A stretch of DNA of 64,000 nt, taken from positions 1 to 64,000 of the forward strand of contig JBAOIN010000006.1 of the NCBI GenBank assembly GCA_037045455.1, read 5' to 3'. The notes beneath the pieces were generated by a model. The model was not told the origin of the DNA and searched no databases. It saw only the letters and a list, made by a program, of their open reading frames with translations. A program made the position numbers and the translations under genes. The stretch's first letter is position 1, and the number at the start of each line of letters is the position of its first letter. Shown in pieces: positions 15,905 through 25,221 of the stretch. This stretch comes from JADKAV01 sp037045455. GTDB taxonomy: Bacteria > Actinomycetota > Actinomycetes > S36-B12 > UBA10799.

Positions 15905-17130
15905 TCAGCCTTCGAACAACCCCTGGCCAAGGTAGCCGCCCGGCTGCACCCCGGGCGGGATCGCGAACGTGGCGTTGCCGATGTAGCGCACGTACTCGTT
16001 CATCAGATCCGAGCCTGACAGTCGCGCTTGAATCGGGATGAACTGGCGCTCGAGGTCGCGGTTGTAGGCCAGGAAGAACAACCCCGCGTCCAAGCGGCCG
16101 AGGTGGTCGCTGCCGTCGGTGTAGTTGTAGGCCCGCCGCAGGATCCGCTGGCCGTCGTTCGTCGACGGGTGGGCGAGGGCCATGTGCGATTCGGTCGGGA
16201 TGAGCGGACCAGTGGCCCCGGCCATGCCGAATGCGGGCGCGTCGAACTCGCCGCCACCGGACAGCGGCGCCCCCTCGCGTTTGGTGCGGCCGAACACCGC
16301 CTCCTGCTCACGCAGAGATGTGCGGTCCCAGGTCTCGATCGTCATCCGGATCTTGCGCACGGCCAAGTAGCTGCCCCCGTGCATCCAGGCCGGCTGGTCG
16401 CCCCGGCCGGCCCACACGAACTGATCCAGGGCGTCTGTGTCGTCGGCGGTGATGTTCGCCGTGCCGTCCTTGAACCCGAACAGGTTGCGCGGGGTCGGCC
16501 TGATCCGACGCAGTGCCGACTGCTCTTGCCGAAGCCCATCTGGCTCCACTTGACCGCCGCCTTGCCGAATGCGATCCGAACGAGGTTGCGCACGGCATGG
16601 ACGGCAACCTGGGCATCGTTGGCGCAGGCCTGAATGCACAGGTCACCACCACTGATCGCCGGATCGATCGTGTCGCCCGGGAAGTGCGGCAACTCGCGCA
16701 GCGTGGAAGGTCTGGACAGGCCGAAGCGCTTGAACAGCGTGGGTCCGAAGCCGACTGTGAGGGTCAAGCCGGCGGCAGGCAGTCCGATCGCTTCGCCCGT
16801 GTCCTGCGGCGGTGCCTCGTACGGCCCGGCCAGCGCACCGTACTCCCCGATCTCCCGCCCAGCCATCATCGCCGCGGCGGCTTCGGTCCACTCCTGCAGC
16901 AGAGAGCGCAGCGCCTCCGGGTCTCGTGTTGTCATGTCGAGTGCCGCGAAGTGCAGGTAGTCCTGCATCGGAGTGACGATGCCGGACTGGTGATCGCCGT
17001 AGAAGTCATACCGCGGGCCGGGGTCGGAGGAATCGCTGCGCGACCACGCCACGGCTCCCGCCCCGACGACGGTGGCGGCACCGGCGCCGGCAACGCCCAG
17101 CAGGGCGCGGCGGGACAGACGGGGGTTCAC
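15905..17130 (-). pseudogene. efeB: Dye-decolourising (DyP) peroxidase EfeB with one frame break
   Basis: About 408 residues when read across a single missing base near 16520. GTG start 17130 overlaps the efeO stop. The N-terminus has a twin-arginine signal (SRRALLG followed by a hydrophobic run). The second half has the heme-pocket GFKDGTANI (distal Asp) and HMALAHPS (proximal His region). EfeB is a heme peroxidase exported by Tat, working with EfeO in iron uptake. The break is likely an assembly error because both halves are fully conserved. Confidence 0.85.
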
Positions 17131-18278
17131 GACTGCTGACCGCCCAGCAGCACAGTCGTGGTCAACCGGGACAGGGGCTCGGCCAGGGCGTCGACCGCCT
17201 CCGCGAGTTCCTTCACCTGCGCTGGCGTCAGGTCCGTGTAGTACACGAAGCCATCGCCCTCGCGGTGCTTGTCCAACTTCTTCTGCACGCTGTCGAACTG
17301 CTCGTCCAAAGTGGCGGCCAGTTCGGGTTCACGCTTCTGGACCACTGGCCGCAGCCCGGCGTACATGACCTTGGCGCCCTCCAGGTTCGCCTGGAAGTCC
17401 CAGAGGTCGGTGTGCGACCAGATCTCCTCCTCGCCGGTGATCTTTCCGGTGGCCACCTCGTCGAGCAGTTCCTTGGCCCCATTGCCGAGCTTGTCGACAG
17501 TGAAGGTCATGTCCCGCGTGCGGTCGTACAGGGTCTGGGTGTCGGCGACCAGCTGCTCGGCGACCTTCGTGCGCTGGGCCGGCGTCAGAGCGGTGTAGCC
17601 GGAAGCCGGCGGCCACAGGTCCTTCTCGATCCGGTGCCAGCCGGTCCACTCCTGACCTTCTTCCAGATCCGCCTCGCGGGCATCCAGGATCGGGTCGAGG
17701 TCTCCGAAGGACTCCGCGACCGGTTCGATCCGCTCCCAGTGCATGCGGGTCGGGGCGTAGAGAGCGCGCGCCGCATCGTCATCACCGGCGATGTACGCGG
17801 CCGCGAACGCCTTGGTGTCGGCGAGCAGTTGCTCGGTCTGGTCCTTCACGTAGGCCGCGTAGTTCGTGGTGGCCGCGTCCACCACGCTCGCCTCGTCCTC
17901 GTCGAAGGTGGTGTCACTCCCGGAATCCAGCACCGTGAAGTCCGACCGGATGCCATCACCGACCATGCCCGGCTTGCAGGCCAGCTTCACGGTGCCCGGC
18001 GGCAGCTGCACGACCAGATCCCGCGCCAGTCCCGGCCCGATGTTCTCCACCTCCGACAGGATCTGCAGCCCGTCGTCAGCCAGGACGTAGAACTCGGTGA
18101 CCTGGCTGCCAGTGTTCTTGACGGTGAACTGCACGGTCCCGGACGGCGCCTCCGATGCCGCGACCTCACAGACGTCATCGCCGCTGTTCACCGCGATCGC
18201 GTCCCCGGCGGCGGAGGTGTTGGCGGTGCACGCGGACAGGACGAGCAGACCCCCCAGGGTGGCCAGCATGATGCGCAT
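17127..18278 (-). CDS. efeO: Iron-uptake lipoprotein EfeO (cupredoxin plus M75 domain)
   Basis: 383 residues from ATG 18278 behind AGGAG. A lipoprotein signal ends at LSAC (Cys about 17). An N-terminal cupredoxin-like domain (about 30-130) precedes the helical M75 imelysin-like domain with its HWERIEPVAESFGDLDP motif (the HxxE metal motif) and GWHRIEKDLW. It binds iron at the membrane surface. The iron permease EfeU (FTR1-like) that normally heads this operon is not adjacent. An IdeR-like box overlaps the promoter region. Confidence 0.9.
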   Translation of the reverse strand: MRIMLATLGGLLVLSACTANTSAAGDAIAVNSGDDVCEVAASEAPSGTVQFTVKNTGSQVTEFYVLADDGLQILSEVENIGPGLARDLVVQLPPGTVKLACKPGMVGDGIRSDFTVLDSGSDTTFDEDEASVVDAATTNYAAYVKDQTEQLLADTKAFAAAYIAGDDDAARALYAPTRMHWERIEPVAESFGDLDPILDAREADLEEGQEWTGWHRIEKDLWPPASGYTALTPAQRTKVAEQLVADTQTLYDRTRDMTFTVDKLGNGAKELLDEVATGKITGEEEIWSHTDLWDFQANLEGAKVMYAGLRPVVQKREPELAATLDEQFDSVQKKLDKHREGDGFVYYTDLTPAQVKELAEAVDALAEPLSRLTTTVLLGGQQS

Positions 18279-18291
18279 TCTTCTCCTCAAG

Positions 18292-18310
18292 TAAGGATAG
18301 CCTTACCTTA
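18292..18310 (-). promoter_or_regulatory. IdeR/DtxR-type iron box upstream of efeO
   Basis: TAAGGTAAGGCTATCCTTA on the minus strand is a near-perfect palindrome that matches 15 of 19 positions of the consensus TTAGGTTAGGCTAACCTAA. It ends 14 bases upstream of the efeO start, where a bound repressor would block transcription. It predicts iron repression of efeO-efeB. Confidence 0.8.
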
Positions 18311-18329
18311 GCAAGGAGATTCGGGATGA

Positions 18330-18962
18330 CTACGCCCGGCTCAGCGCCACCCTCAGGCCGAGCGCAACGAGAACGGTTCCAGTCAGGTATTCCAGTCGGC
18401 GCCGGATGCGGGTTTGCGCGAACCAGGCACTGAACGTCCCGACGAGCGCGGCGAACGCCACGTAGAGCGGCAGTTCTATTGCCACCTGCACCAAGCCCAA
18501 TTGGGCCGCCGAGCCCAGCGTCGGACCTTCGGTGGGCAGGAACTGCGGGTACAAAGCGAACAGGAACACCGCCGCCTTCGGGTTCGCCAGTTGGACCAGC
18601 AGTCCTTCGGCAAAGGCACCGTGCGTGGATCTCGGAACGGCGGGCAGCGGGTCCAGCTCCCCCATTCCGCGAAACCGCCAACCAGCCCGGATCGCCCGCA
18701 AGCCCAGATACACCAGGAACAGCGCCCCGGCGATCCGCCAGGCCAGGAACGCGGTCTCGGAGGCGGTGACTAGCGCTGCGACGCCGAGTCCGACGGCGAG
18801 CGCCCAGATGTACAGGCCCAGTTCCAGTCCCACAACGGTGGGCAGGGCCGCGCGCCACCCATGCAGCCCGGCCCGGCGCAGGATGAGTGCCACGGCCGGG
18901 CCCGGCGTCGCCGCGATCACGAGCACCGTGAGGACGAAGGCGGGCAGCGAGGCGGCGGTCAC
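18330..18962 (-). CDS. LysE/RhtB-family exporter
   Basis: 210 residues. The ATPGPAVALILRRAGLHGWRA block and LVQLANPKAAVFLFALYPQFLP are the two LysE/RhtB signatures; six membrane helices are expected. It exports an amino acid or homoserine-lactone-like compound; substrate unknown. It shares low identity with the LysE-type gene at 13416. It lies upstream of the iron box and is transcribed in the same direction as efeO, but is probably separate because of the box between them. Confidence 0.83.
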   Translation of the reverse strand: MTAASLPAFVLTVLVIAATPGPAVALILRRAGLHGWRAALPTVVGLELGLYIWALAVGLGVAALVTASETAFLAWRIAGALFLVYLGLRAIRAGWRFRGMGELDPLPAVPRSTHGAFAEGLLVQLANPKAAVFLFALYPQFLPTEGPTLGSAAQLGLVQVAIELPLYVAFAALVGTFSAWFAQTRIRRRLEYLTGTVLVALGLRVALSRA

Positions 18963-19102
18963 CCGGTCAGCCTAAATGTCTCGTTGCGGGTCGGATGCGA
19001 CCACTGGGCTGCCGTTGTGGCCGGGTCGGTAGACCGGCGTCCAGATCTCGAAGCTGCGTCGTTGTCTAACCCGGTCTTTCACGTGTCTGCCAACGCCACC
19101 TT

Positions 19103-19193
19103 CGATCCGTGAGCATCCCGGGCATCCGTGAGCACCACCGGCGGGTTATTGGCGCCCGGAACGCTAAGCGATGCCCAGCGTGCTAACCGATCG
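19103..19193. repeat. Double-armed hairpin repeat, copy B
   Basis: Left arm ATCCGTGAGCATCCCGGGCA, then CCGTGAGC; right arm GCTAAGCGATGCCCAGC, then GTGCTAACCGAT. It lies downstream of the aminotransferase stop (19264, minus strand). The rest of the 18963-19263 gap holds nothing that I can support. Confidence 0.7.
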
Positions 19194-19263
19194 CCACTTC
19201 ACTCGCCATGTAGGCGCCCGCCCCACGACCTGACGAACTGCTCAACCAAGCCGGGAGGAAAGA

Positions 19264-20652
19264 TCAGCCCCGCAGAGCCTGCGCCAACTCGTCGAAGGCC
19301 TGGACCAGCAGGCCCATGTCATTCTGCGTGTGCGCCACCGACACCAGCCACTGCTCGTCGAGACCGGGCGGGGTGAGGATGCCGCGGTTGATCCCCCACA
19401 GCCAGCTCAGCTCGGCAGCCTCGAAGTCCGTGCGCTTGTAGTCGCGGTAGTTGCGCACCGGACCAGTGGCCCAGGTGACCGCACCCTTGACGCCGAAGCC
19501 GACGGTGTGCGCGGGCAGTTCGTAACTCTTGATGATGTCGTCCATCGCGGCCAGCGCGCCGTTGTTGATGTCCTCGGCGTGCTGCAGGGTCTCGTGCGTC
19601 AGGATCTCGTCCACGGCGGCGGCCGCGGCCATCACCAGCGGGTTGCCGTTGTACGTGCCGAAGTGCCACATCCGGCCGTCGCTGATGGTGCTCATGATGT
19701 CCTTGCGGCCACCGAAGGCAGCCAATGGCAGACCGCCGCCGATGCTCTTGGCCAGCGTGACCAGATCGGCCTGCACTCCCAGTCGTTGGGAGGCACCGGC
19801 ATAGCCGGCAGTGAGCCCGGTCTTGACCTCGTCGAAGATCAGCAGGGCACCGTGGCGGTCACAGGCCTCCCGCACACCGGCGAGGTAGCCCTCGTCGGGC
19901 AGCACGATGCCGATGTTCTCCAGCACCGGCTCCATCACCACGGCGGCGATGTCGTCCGCGTGCTCGACGAGGATGGCCTCGAGCCGCTCGAGGTCGTTGT
20001 AGGGAACCACGTGGACGATGCCGGCCTCGTGTTCCATCGAGACCACCGGAATCGGCGCATCCTCGGGACCGGCCTCGGCAACGTCCGGCTTGACCGATAC
20101 CGACAGGGCGTCGTAACCGCCGTGGTACCCGCCCTCGATCTTGATGATGCCCTTACGCCCGGTGAAGACCCGCGCTGCCTTGACCGCGTACATGTCGGCT
20201 TCGGTGCCGGAGTTGGCAAACCGGATCTGCTCGAGGTTGAACCGGCGCTGGTAGCGCTCGGCGATCTCGGTGGTGCTCGGAGAAGGCGTCACGAACAGCG
20301 TCCCGGTGTCCAGCGCCTTGGTCACGTACTCCACGACCAGCGGGTGCAGGTGACCGACCAGCATGGCGCCGAAACCCATCGACAGGTCCAGGACCTGGCG
20401 GTCGTCGACATCGGTCAGCCACGCACCCTTGGCGGCCTTGAATGCCAGCGGGTGCGGGTCCCAGTGCTGGAAGGACGAAGCCACGCCCAGCGGCAGCGGT
20501 ACCTGGGCGCGCTCGTGGTGCGCGGCGGAGGCCGGGGTCTGCGCAGTGAAGCGCTCCCACTCGGTGGCCATCAACTTCTCGACGCGGTCGTGGTCCACGG
20601 GGGTGGACGACTGCGGAATGGTGCGCCGGGTTTGCGGGTCGTTGGCTGCCAT
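19264..20652 (-). CDS. PLP-dependent class III aminotransferase (glutamate-1-semialdehyde aminomutase-like)
   Basis: 462 residues from ATG 20652 behind AAGGAG. The frame is open further upstream but lacks a site there. Motifs: FANSGTEADMYAVKAAR and EGGYHGGYDA (phosphate and ring contacts), LIFDEVKTGL (Asp to pyridine N) and TLAKSIGGGLPLAAFGG with the Schiff-base Lys. The closest relatives by motif are GSA aminomutase-like proteins, but the true hemL normally sits with heme genes; here the neighbours are ahpC-ahpF. The substrate is therefore open. Confidence 0.8.
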   Translation of the reverse strand: MAANDPQTRRTIPQSSTPVDHDRVEKLMATEWERFTAQTPASAAHHERAQVPLPLGVASSFQHWDPHPLAFKAAKGAWLTDVDDRQVLDLSMGFGAMLVGHLHPLVVEYVTKALDTGTLFVTPSPSTTEIAERYQRRFNLEQIRFANSGTEADMYAVKAARVFTGRKGIIKIEGGYHGGYDALSVSVKPDVAEAGPEDAPIPVVSMEHEAGIVHVVPYNDLERLEAILVEHADDIAAVVMEPVLENIGIVLPDEGYLAGVREACDRHGALLIFDEVKTGLTAGYAGASQRLGVQADLVTLAKSIGGGLPLAAFGGRKDIMSTISDGRMWHFGTYNGNPLVMAAAAAVDEILTHETLQHAEDINNGALAAMDDIIKSYELPAHTVGFGVKGAVTWATGPVRNYRDYKRTDFEAAELSWLWGINRGILTPPGLDEQWLVSVAHTQNDMGLLVQAFDELAQALRG

Positions 20653-20818
20653 GTAGTGCTCCTTCGGGTTCCCATGACCGTACCAAGCCGGGCCCCTTTT
20701 CGGAACTCCGACCAGGAATCGGCAACGAATGACGTCATCCAAATCGGGCGATTGCGACGGATTTAGCAGCCGTGTGTCGCACATCACGCAGGCCGACCTG
20801 GGTCTGGAAGGGGATCCT

Positions 20819-20835
20819 TACCTATACTAAAGGTA
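20819..20835 (+). promoter_or_regulatory. Palindrome TACCT-N7-AGGTA overlapping a TATACT -10 box upstream of ahpC
   Basis: TACCT (20819-20823) and AGGTA (20831-20835) flank seven bases; TATACT at 20823-20828 would be the -10 element of the ahpC promoter. A regulator here would overlap RNA polymerase, as expected for peroxide-responsive control of ahpCF. Which regulator is unknown. Confidence 0.45.
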
Positions 20836-20864
20836 TCGAAATGCCCTCATTTTGGAGTGATTCT

Positions 20865-21428
20865 GTGAGCCTCATCGGTACCGAAATCCTGCCCTTCACC
20901 GCGACCGCCTTCCACAAGGGTGAGTTCGTTTCCGTGTCCGACCAGGACCTGCGCGGCAAGTGGTCGGTCGTGTTCTTCTACCCCGCCGACTTCACGTTCG
21001 TGTGCCCGACCGAGCTCGGCGACCTCGCTGACAACTACGCGGAGTTCGCGCGGCTGGGCGTCGAGATCTACTCGGTGTCCACCGACACCCACTTCACCCA
21101 CAAGGCCTGGCACGCCAGTTCCGAGACGATCAACAAGATCGAGTTCCCGATGGTGGGCGACCCGACCGGTGCCATCACGCGCAACTTCGAGGTCATGATC
21201 GAAGCCGACGGGCTGGCCGACCGTGGCACGTTCGTCATCGACCCGAACGGTGTCATCCAGATCCTGGAGATCACCGCCGGCGGCATCGGCCGCAACGCTA
21301 CCGAGCTGCTGCGCAAGATCAAGGCCGCGCAGTACGTCGCCGCCCACCCGAACGAGGTGTGCCCGGCGAACTGGGAAGAGGGCGAAGAGACCCTGGCCCC
21401 GAGCCTGGACCTCGTCGGCAAGATCTGA
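20865..21428 (+). CDS. ahpC: Alkyl hydroperoxide reductase peroxiredoxin AhpC
   Basis: 187 residues from GTG 20865 with GGAG seven bases upstream; the start VSLIGTEILPFTATAFHKGEF aligns with classical AhpC. The peroxidatic Cys is in PADFTFVCPTELGD and the resolving Cys in NEVCPANWEEG, making it a typical 2-Cys peroxiredoxin that reduces H2O2 and organic peroxides. It is followed by ahpF with a one-base TGATG overlap. The AhpF partner (rather than AhpD) is less usual in Actinobacteria. Confidence 0.93.
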   Translation: MSLIGTEILPFTATAFHKGEFVSVSDQDLRGKWSVVFFYPADFTFVCPTELGDLADNYAEFARLGVEIYSVSTDTHFTHKAWHASSETINKIEFPMVGDPTGAITRNFEVMIEADGLADRGTFVIDPNGVIQILEITAGGIGRNATELLRKIKAAQYVAAHPNEVCPANWEEGEETLAPSLDLVGKI

Positions 21429-22966
21429 TGCTGGATCCAGCACTCGCCGCGCAACTGCGGACGCACCTCGAGAAGGTGCAGATGCCCATCGAGCTCGTGA
21501 TGAGCCTCGACGACTCCCCCAAATCGCGGGAGACCGACGAGTTGCTCAGCGAGGTCGCCGGGATGTCCGACCTGATCTCGGTGGAACGGCGTGACGACGA
21601 CCCGCGGCGGCCGTCGTTCGCCATCCACCGAGTGGGGACCGACGTGGCCGTACGCTTCGCGGGCCTGCCCATGGGACACGAGTTCACCTCGTTCGTCTTG
21701 GCACTGCTGCAGGTCGGTGGCTACCCGCCGCGGATCGACGACGCCACTGCCGACCGAATTCGGGGACTGACCGGCGAGCACCACTTCGAGACCTACTTCT
21801 CGTTGTCGTGCCAGAACTGCCCGGACGTCGTGCAGGCACTGAATCTGATCTCGGTGCTCAACCCGCAGTACACCCACACGGCCATCGACGGCGGGGTGTT
21901 CCAGTCCGAGATCGAAGAGCACCAGATCATGGCTGTGCCGACGGTGTTCAAGGACGGTGTGCCGTTCGCATCCGGCCGGATGACGCTCGACGAGATCCTC
22001 GCGAAACTCGACACGGGCGGTGCCGAAGCGGAATCCGAGCGGCTAGCCGATCTGGACCCGTTCGACGTACTGGTGGTGGGCGGCGGCCCGGCGGGTGCCA
22101 CGGCCGCTCTGTACGCCGCGCGGAAAGGCATCCGGACCGGACTGGTCGCTCAGCGCTTCGGTGGCCAGTTGCTCGACACGTTGAGCATCGAGAACTTCGC
22201 GTCGGTCAGTTACACCGAAGGCCCGAAGCTGGCCAACGAACTCGAGTTCCATGTCCGCGAGTACGACGTGGAGATGCTGCTCGGCCACGAGATCGAGACC
22301 TTGCGGCAGGCTGACCAGGGCTGGGACGTCGTCTTGACTTCGGGCCCGGCCCTGCATGCCCAGACCGTGATCCTGGCGACGGGCGCTCGCTGGCGCACCA
22401 TGGGAGTTCCCGGCGAGCAGGAGTACCGCACCAAGGGCGTGACGTTCTGCCCGCACTGCGACGGACCGTTGTTCGCCGGCAAGCGGGTCGCGGTCATCGG
22501 CGGCGGCAACTCCGGCGTCGAGGCGGCGATCGACCTCGCCGGCGTGGTCGGACACGTAACGCTGGTGGAACTCGACGACGCCTTGCGCGCCGACGACGTC
22601 CTGCAGCGCAAACTGCACAGTCTGGGCAACGTCGATGTCCTGCTGGGAACGCGCACCACCGAGGTGCTAGGTGACGGCAGCAAGGTCACGGGCCTGCGGA
22701 TCGAAGGTGCTCATGGGCCGCGCGATCTCGAGCTCGAGGGAGTGTTCGTCCAGATCGGCCTGCTGCCCAACACCGAGTGGCTGGCTGACGTGGTCGACCT
22801 GTCCGAGCGCGGCGAGATCGTCGTCGACCATGCGGGCCGCACTTCTTTGCCCGGCGTGTTCGCGGCAGGCGATTGCACCACGAGTCCGTTCAAGCAGATC
22901 GTGATCGCCACGGGCGGCGGGGCCACGGCGGCCTTGAGTGCCTTCGATCATTTGATCCGGCACTAG
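21428..22966 (+). CDS. ahpF: Alkyl hydroperoxide reductase flavoprotein AhpF
   Basis: 512 residues. An N-terminal tandem thioredoxin-like domain contains a CQNC redox pair (Cys128 and Cys131; the common form is CHNC). It is followed by a thioredoxin-reductase body with FAD motif VVGGGPAGA, the CPHC disulphide (about 345), NADPH motif VIGGGNSG and VFAAGDCTTSPFKQ. It passes electrons from NAD(P)H to AhpC. The stop codon TAG is part of the CTAG target duplication of MITE copy 2, which begins on the next base. Confidence 0.93.
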   Translation: MLDPALAAQLRTHLEKVQMPIELVMSLDDSPKSRETDELLSEVAGMSDLISVERRDDDPRRPSFAIHRVGTDVAVRFAGLPMGHEFTSFVLALLQVGGYPPRIDDATADRIRGLTGEHHFETYFSLSCQNCPDVVQALNLISVLNPQYTHTAIDGGVFQSEIEEHQIMAVPTVFKDGVPFASGRMTLDEILAKLDTGGAEAESERLADLDPFDVLVVGGGPAGATAALYAARKGIRTGLVAQRFGGQLLDTLSIENFASVSYTEGPKLANELEFHVREYDVEMLLGHEIETLRQADQGWDVVLTSGPALHAQTVILATGARWRTMGVPGEQEYRTKGVTFCPHCDGPLFAGKRVAVIGGGNSGVEAAIDLAGVVGHVTLVELDDALRADDVLQRKLHSLGNVDVLLGTRTTEVLGDGSKVTGLRIEGAHGPRDLELEGVFVQIGLLPNTEWLADVVDLSERGEIVVDHAGRTSLPGVFAAGDCTTSPFKQIVIATGGGATAALSAFDHLIRH

Positions 22967-23127
22967 GGAACCACTGATTAATCATGCCCTGGCTGCAACG
23001 AGCCTGACCGAGCGATCTGCGGCCCCCCACATCAAGTGCCATAGCGCTGCTATGACACAAGATGCGGGAAACCACATCTCACCCGCCCAGCCCCGTTTCG
23101 CGCAGAACAGCGTTAATCAGTACTTCC
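22967..23127 (+). mobile_element. MITE copy 2 (161 bp) with CTAG duplication
   Basis: Begins GGAACCACTGATTAA and ends with the complement of GGAAGTACTGATTAA. It is flanked by identical CTAG at 22963-22966 and 23128-23131, the 4-bp CTAR duplication known for the IS5 subgroup. It has an inner CATAGC/GCTATG hairpin and no gene. The remaining gap to 23284 shows only the ribosome site of the next gene. Confidence 0.88.
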
Positions 23128-23284
23128 CTAGCCAACTCCAAGCAGGACCCGCACACCGCTGATTTCGCCTCCGAATGCCCGATTTGCCCGCGAATCCGGT
23201 GGTGAAGGCGGGCATTGTCGCCCCTTCTGCGTGTAAAGACCGCTAGCCTGCGGCGTGGATGGCCATCAGGGGCAGGAGGGCTAC

Positions 23285-25063
23285 ATGACCCACATCGACG
23301 ACGCCGCACCGATCGGGTTTCCCGAAGCGACCGAGGAGAAGGGGCTGAAGAGCGGGGCTCTCGGTCTGGTTTCCAGCATCGTGATCGGGATGGCCTCGAC
23401 GGCCCCGGCGTACTCGCTGGCAGCGAGCCTCGGATTCGTGGTCGCGACGACCAATGGTGACGGGATCGTCGGGGTGAAGGCTCCCTCGATCATGCTGCTG
23501 GCGTTCGTGCCCATGCTGTTGATCGCGATCGCCTACCAGCAACTCAACAAGGCCGAGCCGGACTGCGGCACGACGTTCACGTGGGCCACCCGCGCCTTCG
23601 GCCCCAAGGTCGGCTGGATGGGCGGTTGGGGCATCATCGCCGCCGACGTGATCGTCATGGCAAACCTCGCACAGATCGCCGGGGCCTACACGTTCCAGTT
23701 GTTCGGGTGGGACGGGCTGCTGGAGTCGTCATTCTGGACGACGTTCGCGGGTGTCATCTGGATCACCGTCATGACCTACATCTGTTACCGGGGTATCGAG
23801 GTCAGCGCCCGCTTGCAGTACGCGCTGTTGGGCATCGAGGTGATCGTGTTGATCGCCTTCTCGATCTTCGCCCTCGTCCGGGTCTACACCGACAACGCGA
23901 CCCCGGAGTCCTTGACACCGAGCCTGTCCTGGTTGTGGCCATCCGGTCTGTCGCTGAGCGCACTGGTGACGGCGACCCTGATCGCAGTGTTCATCTACTG
24001 GGGCTGGGACACCGCAGTCAGCGTGAACGAGGAGACCGCCGATCCGGACAAGACCCCCGGCCGGGCGGCGATCATCTCCACCCTGCTGCTGCTCATGACC
24101 TACGCGATTGTCAGCATCGCGACGGTGGCCTTCGCGGGTACCGGGGAGTCCGACTTGGGCCTGGCGAACCCGGATAACGCCGACGACGTGTTCAATGCGC
24201 TGGGACCGAGCGTGTTCGGGGATTCGGCTCTCGGCAAGGGGCTGGAGATCCTGCTGATCCTGTCCGTGCTGTCCTCGGCGTCGGCCTCCACGCAGACGAC
24301 GATCCTGCCGACCGCCCGCACCAGCCTGGCCATGGGAGCCTTCAAGGCGCTGCCCAGCGCATTCGCCAAGATTCACCCCCGGTACCTCACGCCGACCGTG
24401 TCCACGATCTGGATGGGCCTGGTCTCGATCATCTTCTATGTGGTCATGACGATCGTCAGCACGAACATTCTCGGCGACACGATCGCGGCTGTCGGTCTCA
24501 TGATCGCCTTCTACTACGGACTGACCGGGTTCGCGGCGGTGTGGTTCTACCGGCACCACATCTTCGACAGTGTCAGTGACTTCTTCATGAAGGGACTCTG
24601 GCCGTTCCTGGGCGGTCTGATGCTGCTCAGTGCGTTCATCATCGCCTCCTACCAGTACGCGCAGCCGGACTACGGGTCCACCACCCTGATGGGTATCGGC
24701 GACGTGTTCATTATCGGGATCGGGTCGCTGCTGCTCGGCGTGGTTCTGATGTTCATCTGGAACGCGATTGCGCCGGCCTTCTTCCGCGGCGAAACCTTGC
24801 CGCGGCGCAGCGCAAGTGACCTCGTCCTGGTCGTGCCGCGGGAGGACGAGACCGTGCGGTTGCCCGACTCCGGTCTGCCCGACCTGGTCGTGGCCCCCGA
24901 CCTGTTCAACCTGCCGGAAGGTGCCGTCGCCATCGACCTGGCAACAGGCATGGAGGTCGATTCCGAAGAGGACCTCGAGGAACTGCACGAGCAGCAAGAG
25001 GCTGCCGAGCACATCGAGTACATGCACGACGACAAGGAGCCGCCGCCTGCCGAGCGGACCTGA
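23285..25063 (+). CDS. APC-superfamily amino-acid transporter with cytoplasmic tail
   Basis: 592 residues from ATG 23285 behind GGAGGG. Twelve or so membrane helices; the first carries LGLVSSIVIGMASTAPAYSL, the APC signature helix 1, and GWDTAVSVNEETADPDKTPG is the conserved loop after helix 6. An acidic tail of about 90 residues (EEDLEELHEQQEAAEHIEYM) is likely a cytoplasmic regulatory coil. It imports an amino acid or amine; substrate not predictable. It ends just before hairpin repeat C. Confidence 0.85.
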   Translation: MTHIDDAAPIGFPEATEEKGLKSGALGLVSSIVIGMASTAPAYSLAASLGFVVATTNGDGIVGVKAPSIMLLAFVPMLLIAIAYQQLNKAEPDCGTTFTWATRAFGPKVGWMGGWGIIAADVIVMANLAQIAGAYTFQLFGWDGLLESSFWTTFAGVIWITVMTYICYRGIEVSARLQYALLGIEVIVLIAFSIFALVRVYTDNATPESLTPSLSWLWPSGLSLSALVTATLIAVFIYWGWDTAVSVNEETADPDKTPGRAAIISTLLLLMTYAIVSIATVAFAGTGESDLGLANPDNADDVFNALGPSVFGDSALGKGLEILLILSVLSSASASTQTTILPTARTSLAMGAFKALPSAFAKIHPRYLTPTVSTIWMGLVSIIFYVVMTIVSTNILGDTIAAVGLMIAFYYGLTGFAAVWFYRHHIFDSVSDFFMKGLWPFLGGLMLLSAFIIASYQYAQPDYGSTTLMGIGDVFIIGIGSLLLGVVLMFIWNAIAPAFFRGETLPRRSASDLVLVVPREDETVRLPDSGLPDLVVAPDLFNLPEGAVAIDLATGMEVDSEEDLEELHEQQEAAEHIEYMHDDKEPPPAERT

Positions 25064-25091
25064 TCGCACGGCTTGAGCCCTGCCCCAACCT

Positions 25092-25183
25092 CGATCGGTG
25101 AGCATTCCGGGCATCCGTGAGCATGCCGGGCGGGTCATTTGGCGCCCAATGGGCTCACCGATGCCCAGGATGCTCACCGATCG
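25092..25183. repeat. Double-armed hairpin repeat, copy C
   Basis: Arms CGGTGAGCATTCCGGGCATC plus CGTGAGCA and GGCTCACCGATGCCCAGGA plus TGCTCACCGAT pair well on both sides, the best-matched copy. It lies between the convergent APC transporter (ends 25063) and hutG (ends 25222). Confidence 0.75.
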
Positions 25184-25221
25184 CTGCTTCCGAAGGCCGT
25201 TGAAGTCGCAGGGGCCAACGC

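Noticed and set aside
19330..20766. 478-codon plus-strand frame
   Set aside because: Antisense to the aminotransferase with PLP motifs; no recognisable domain.
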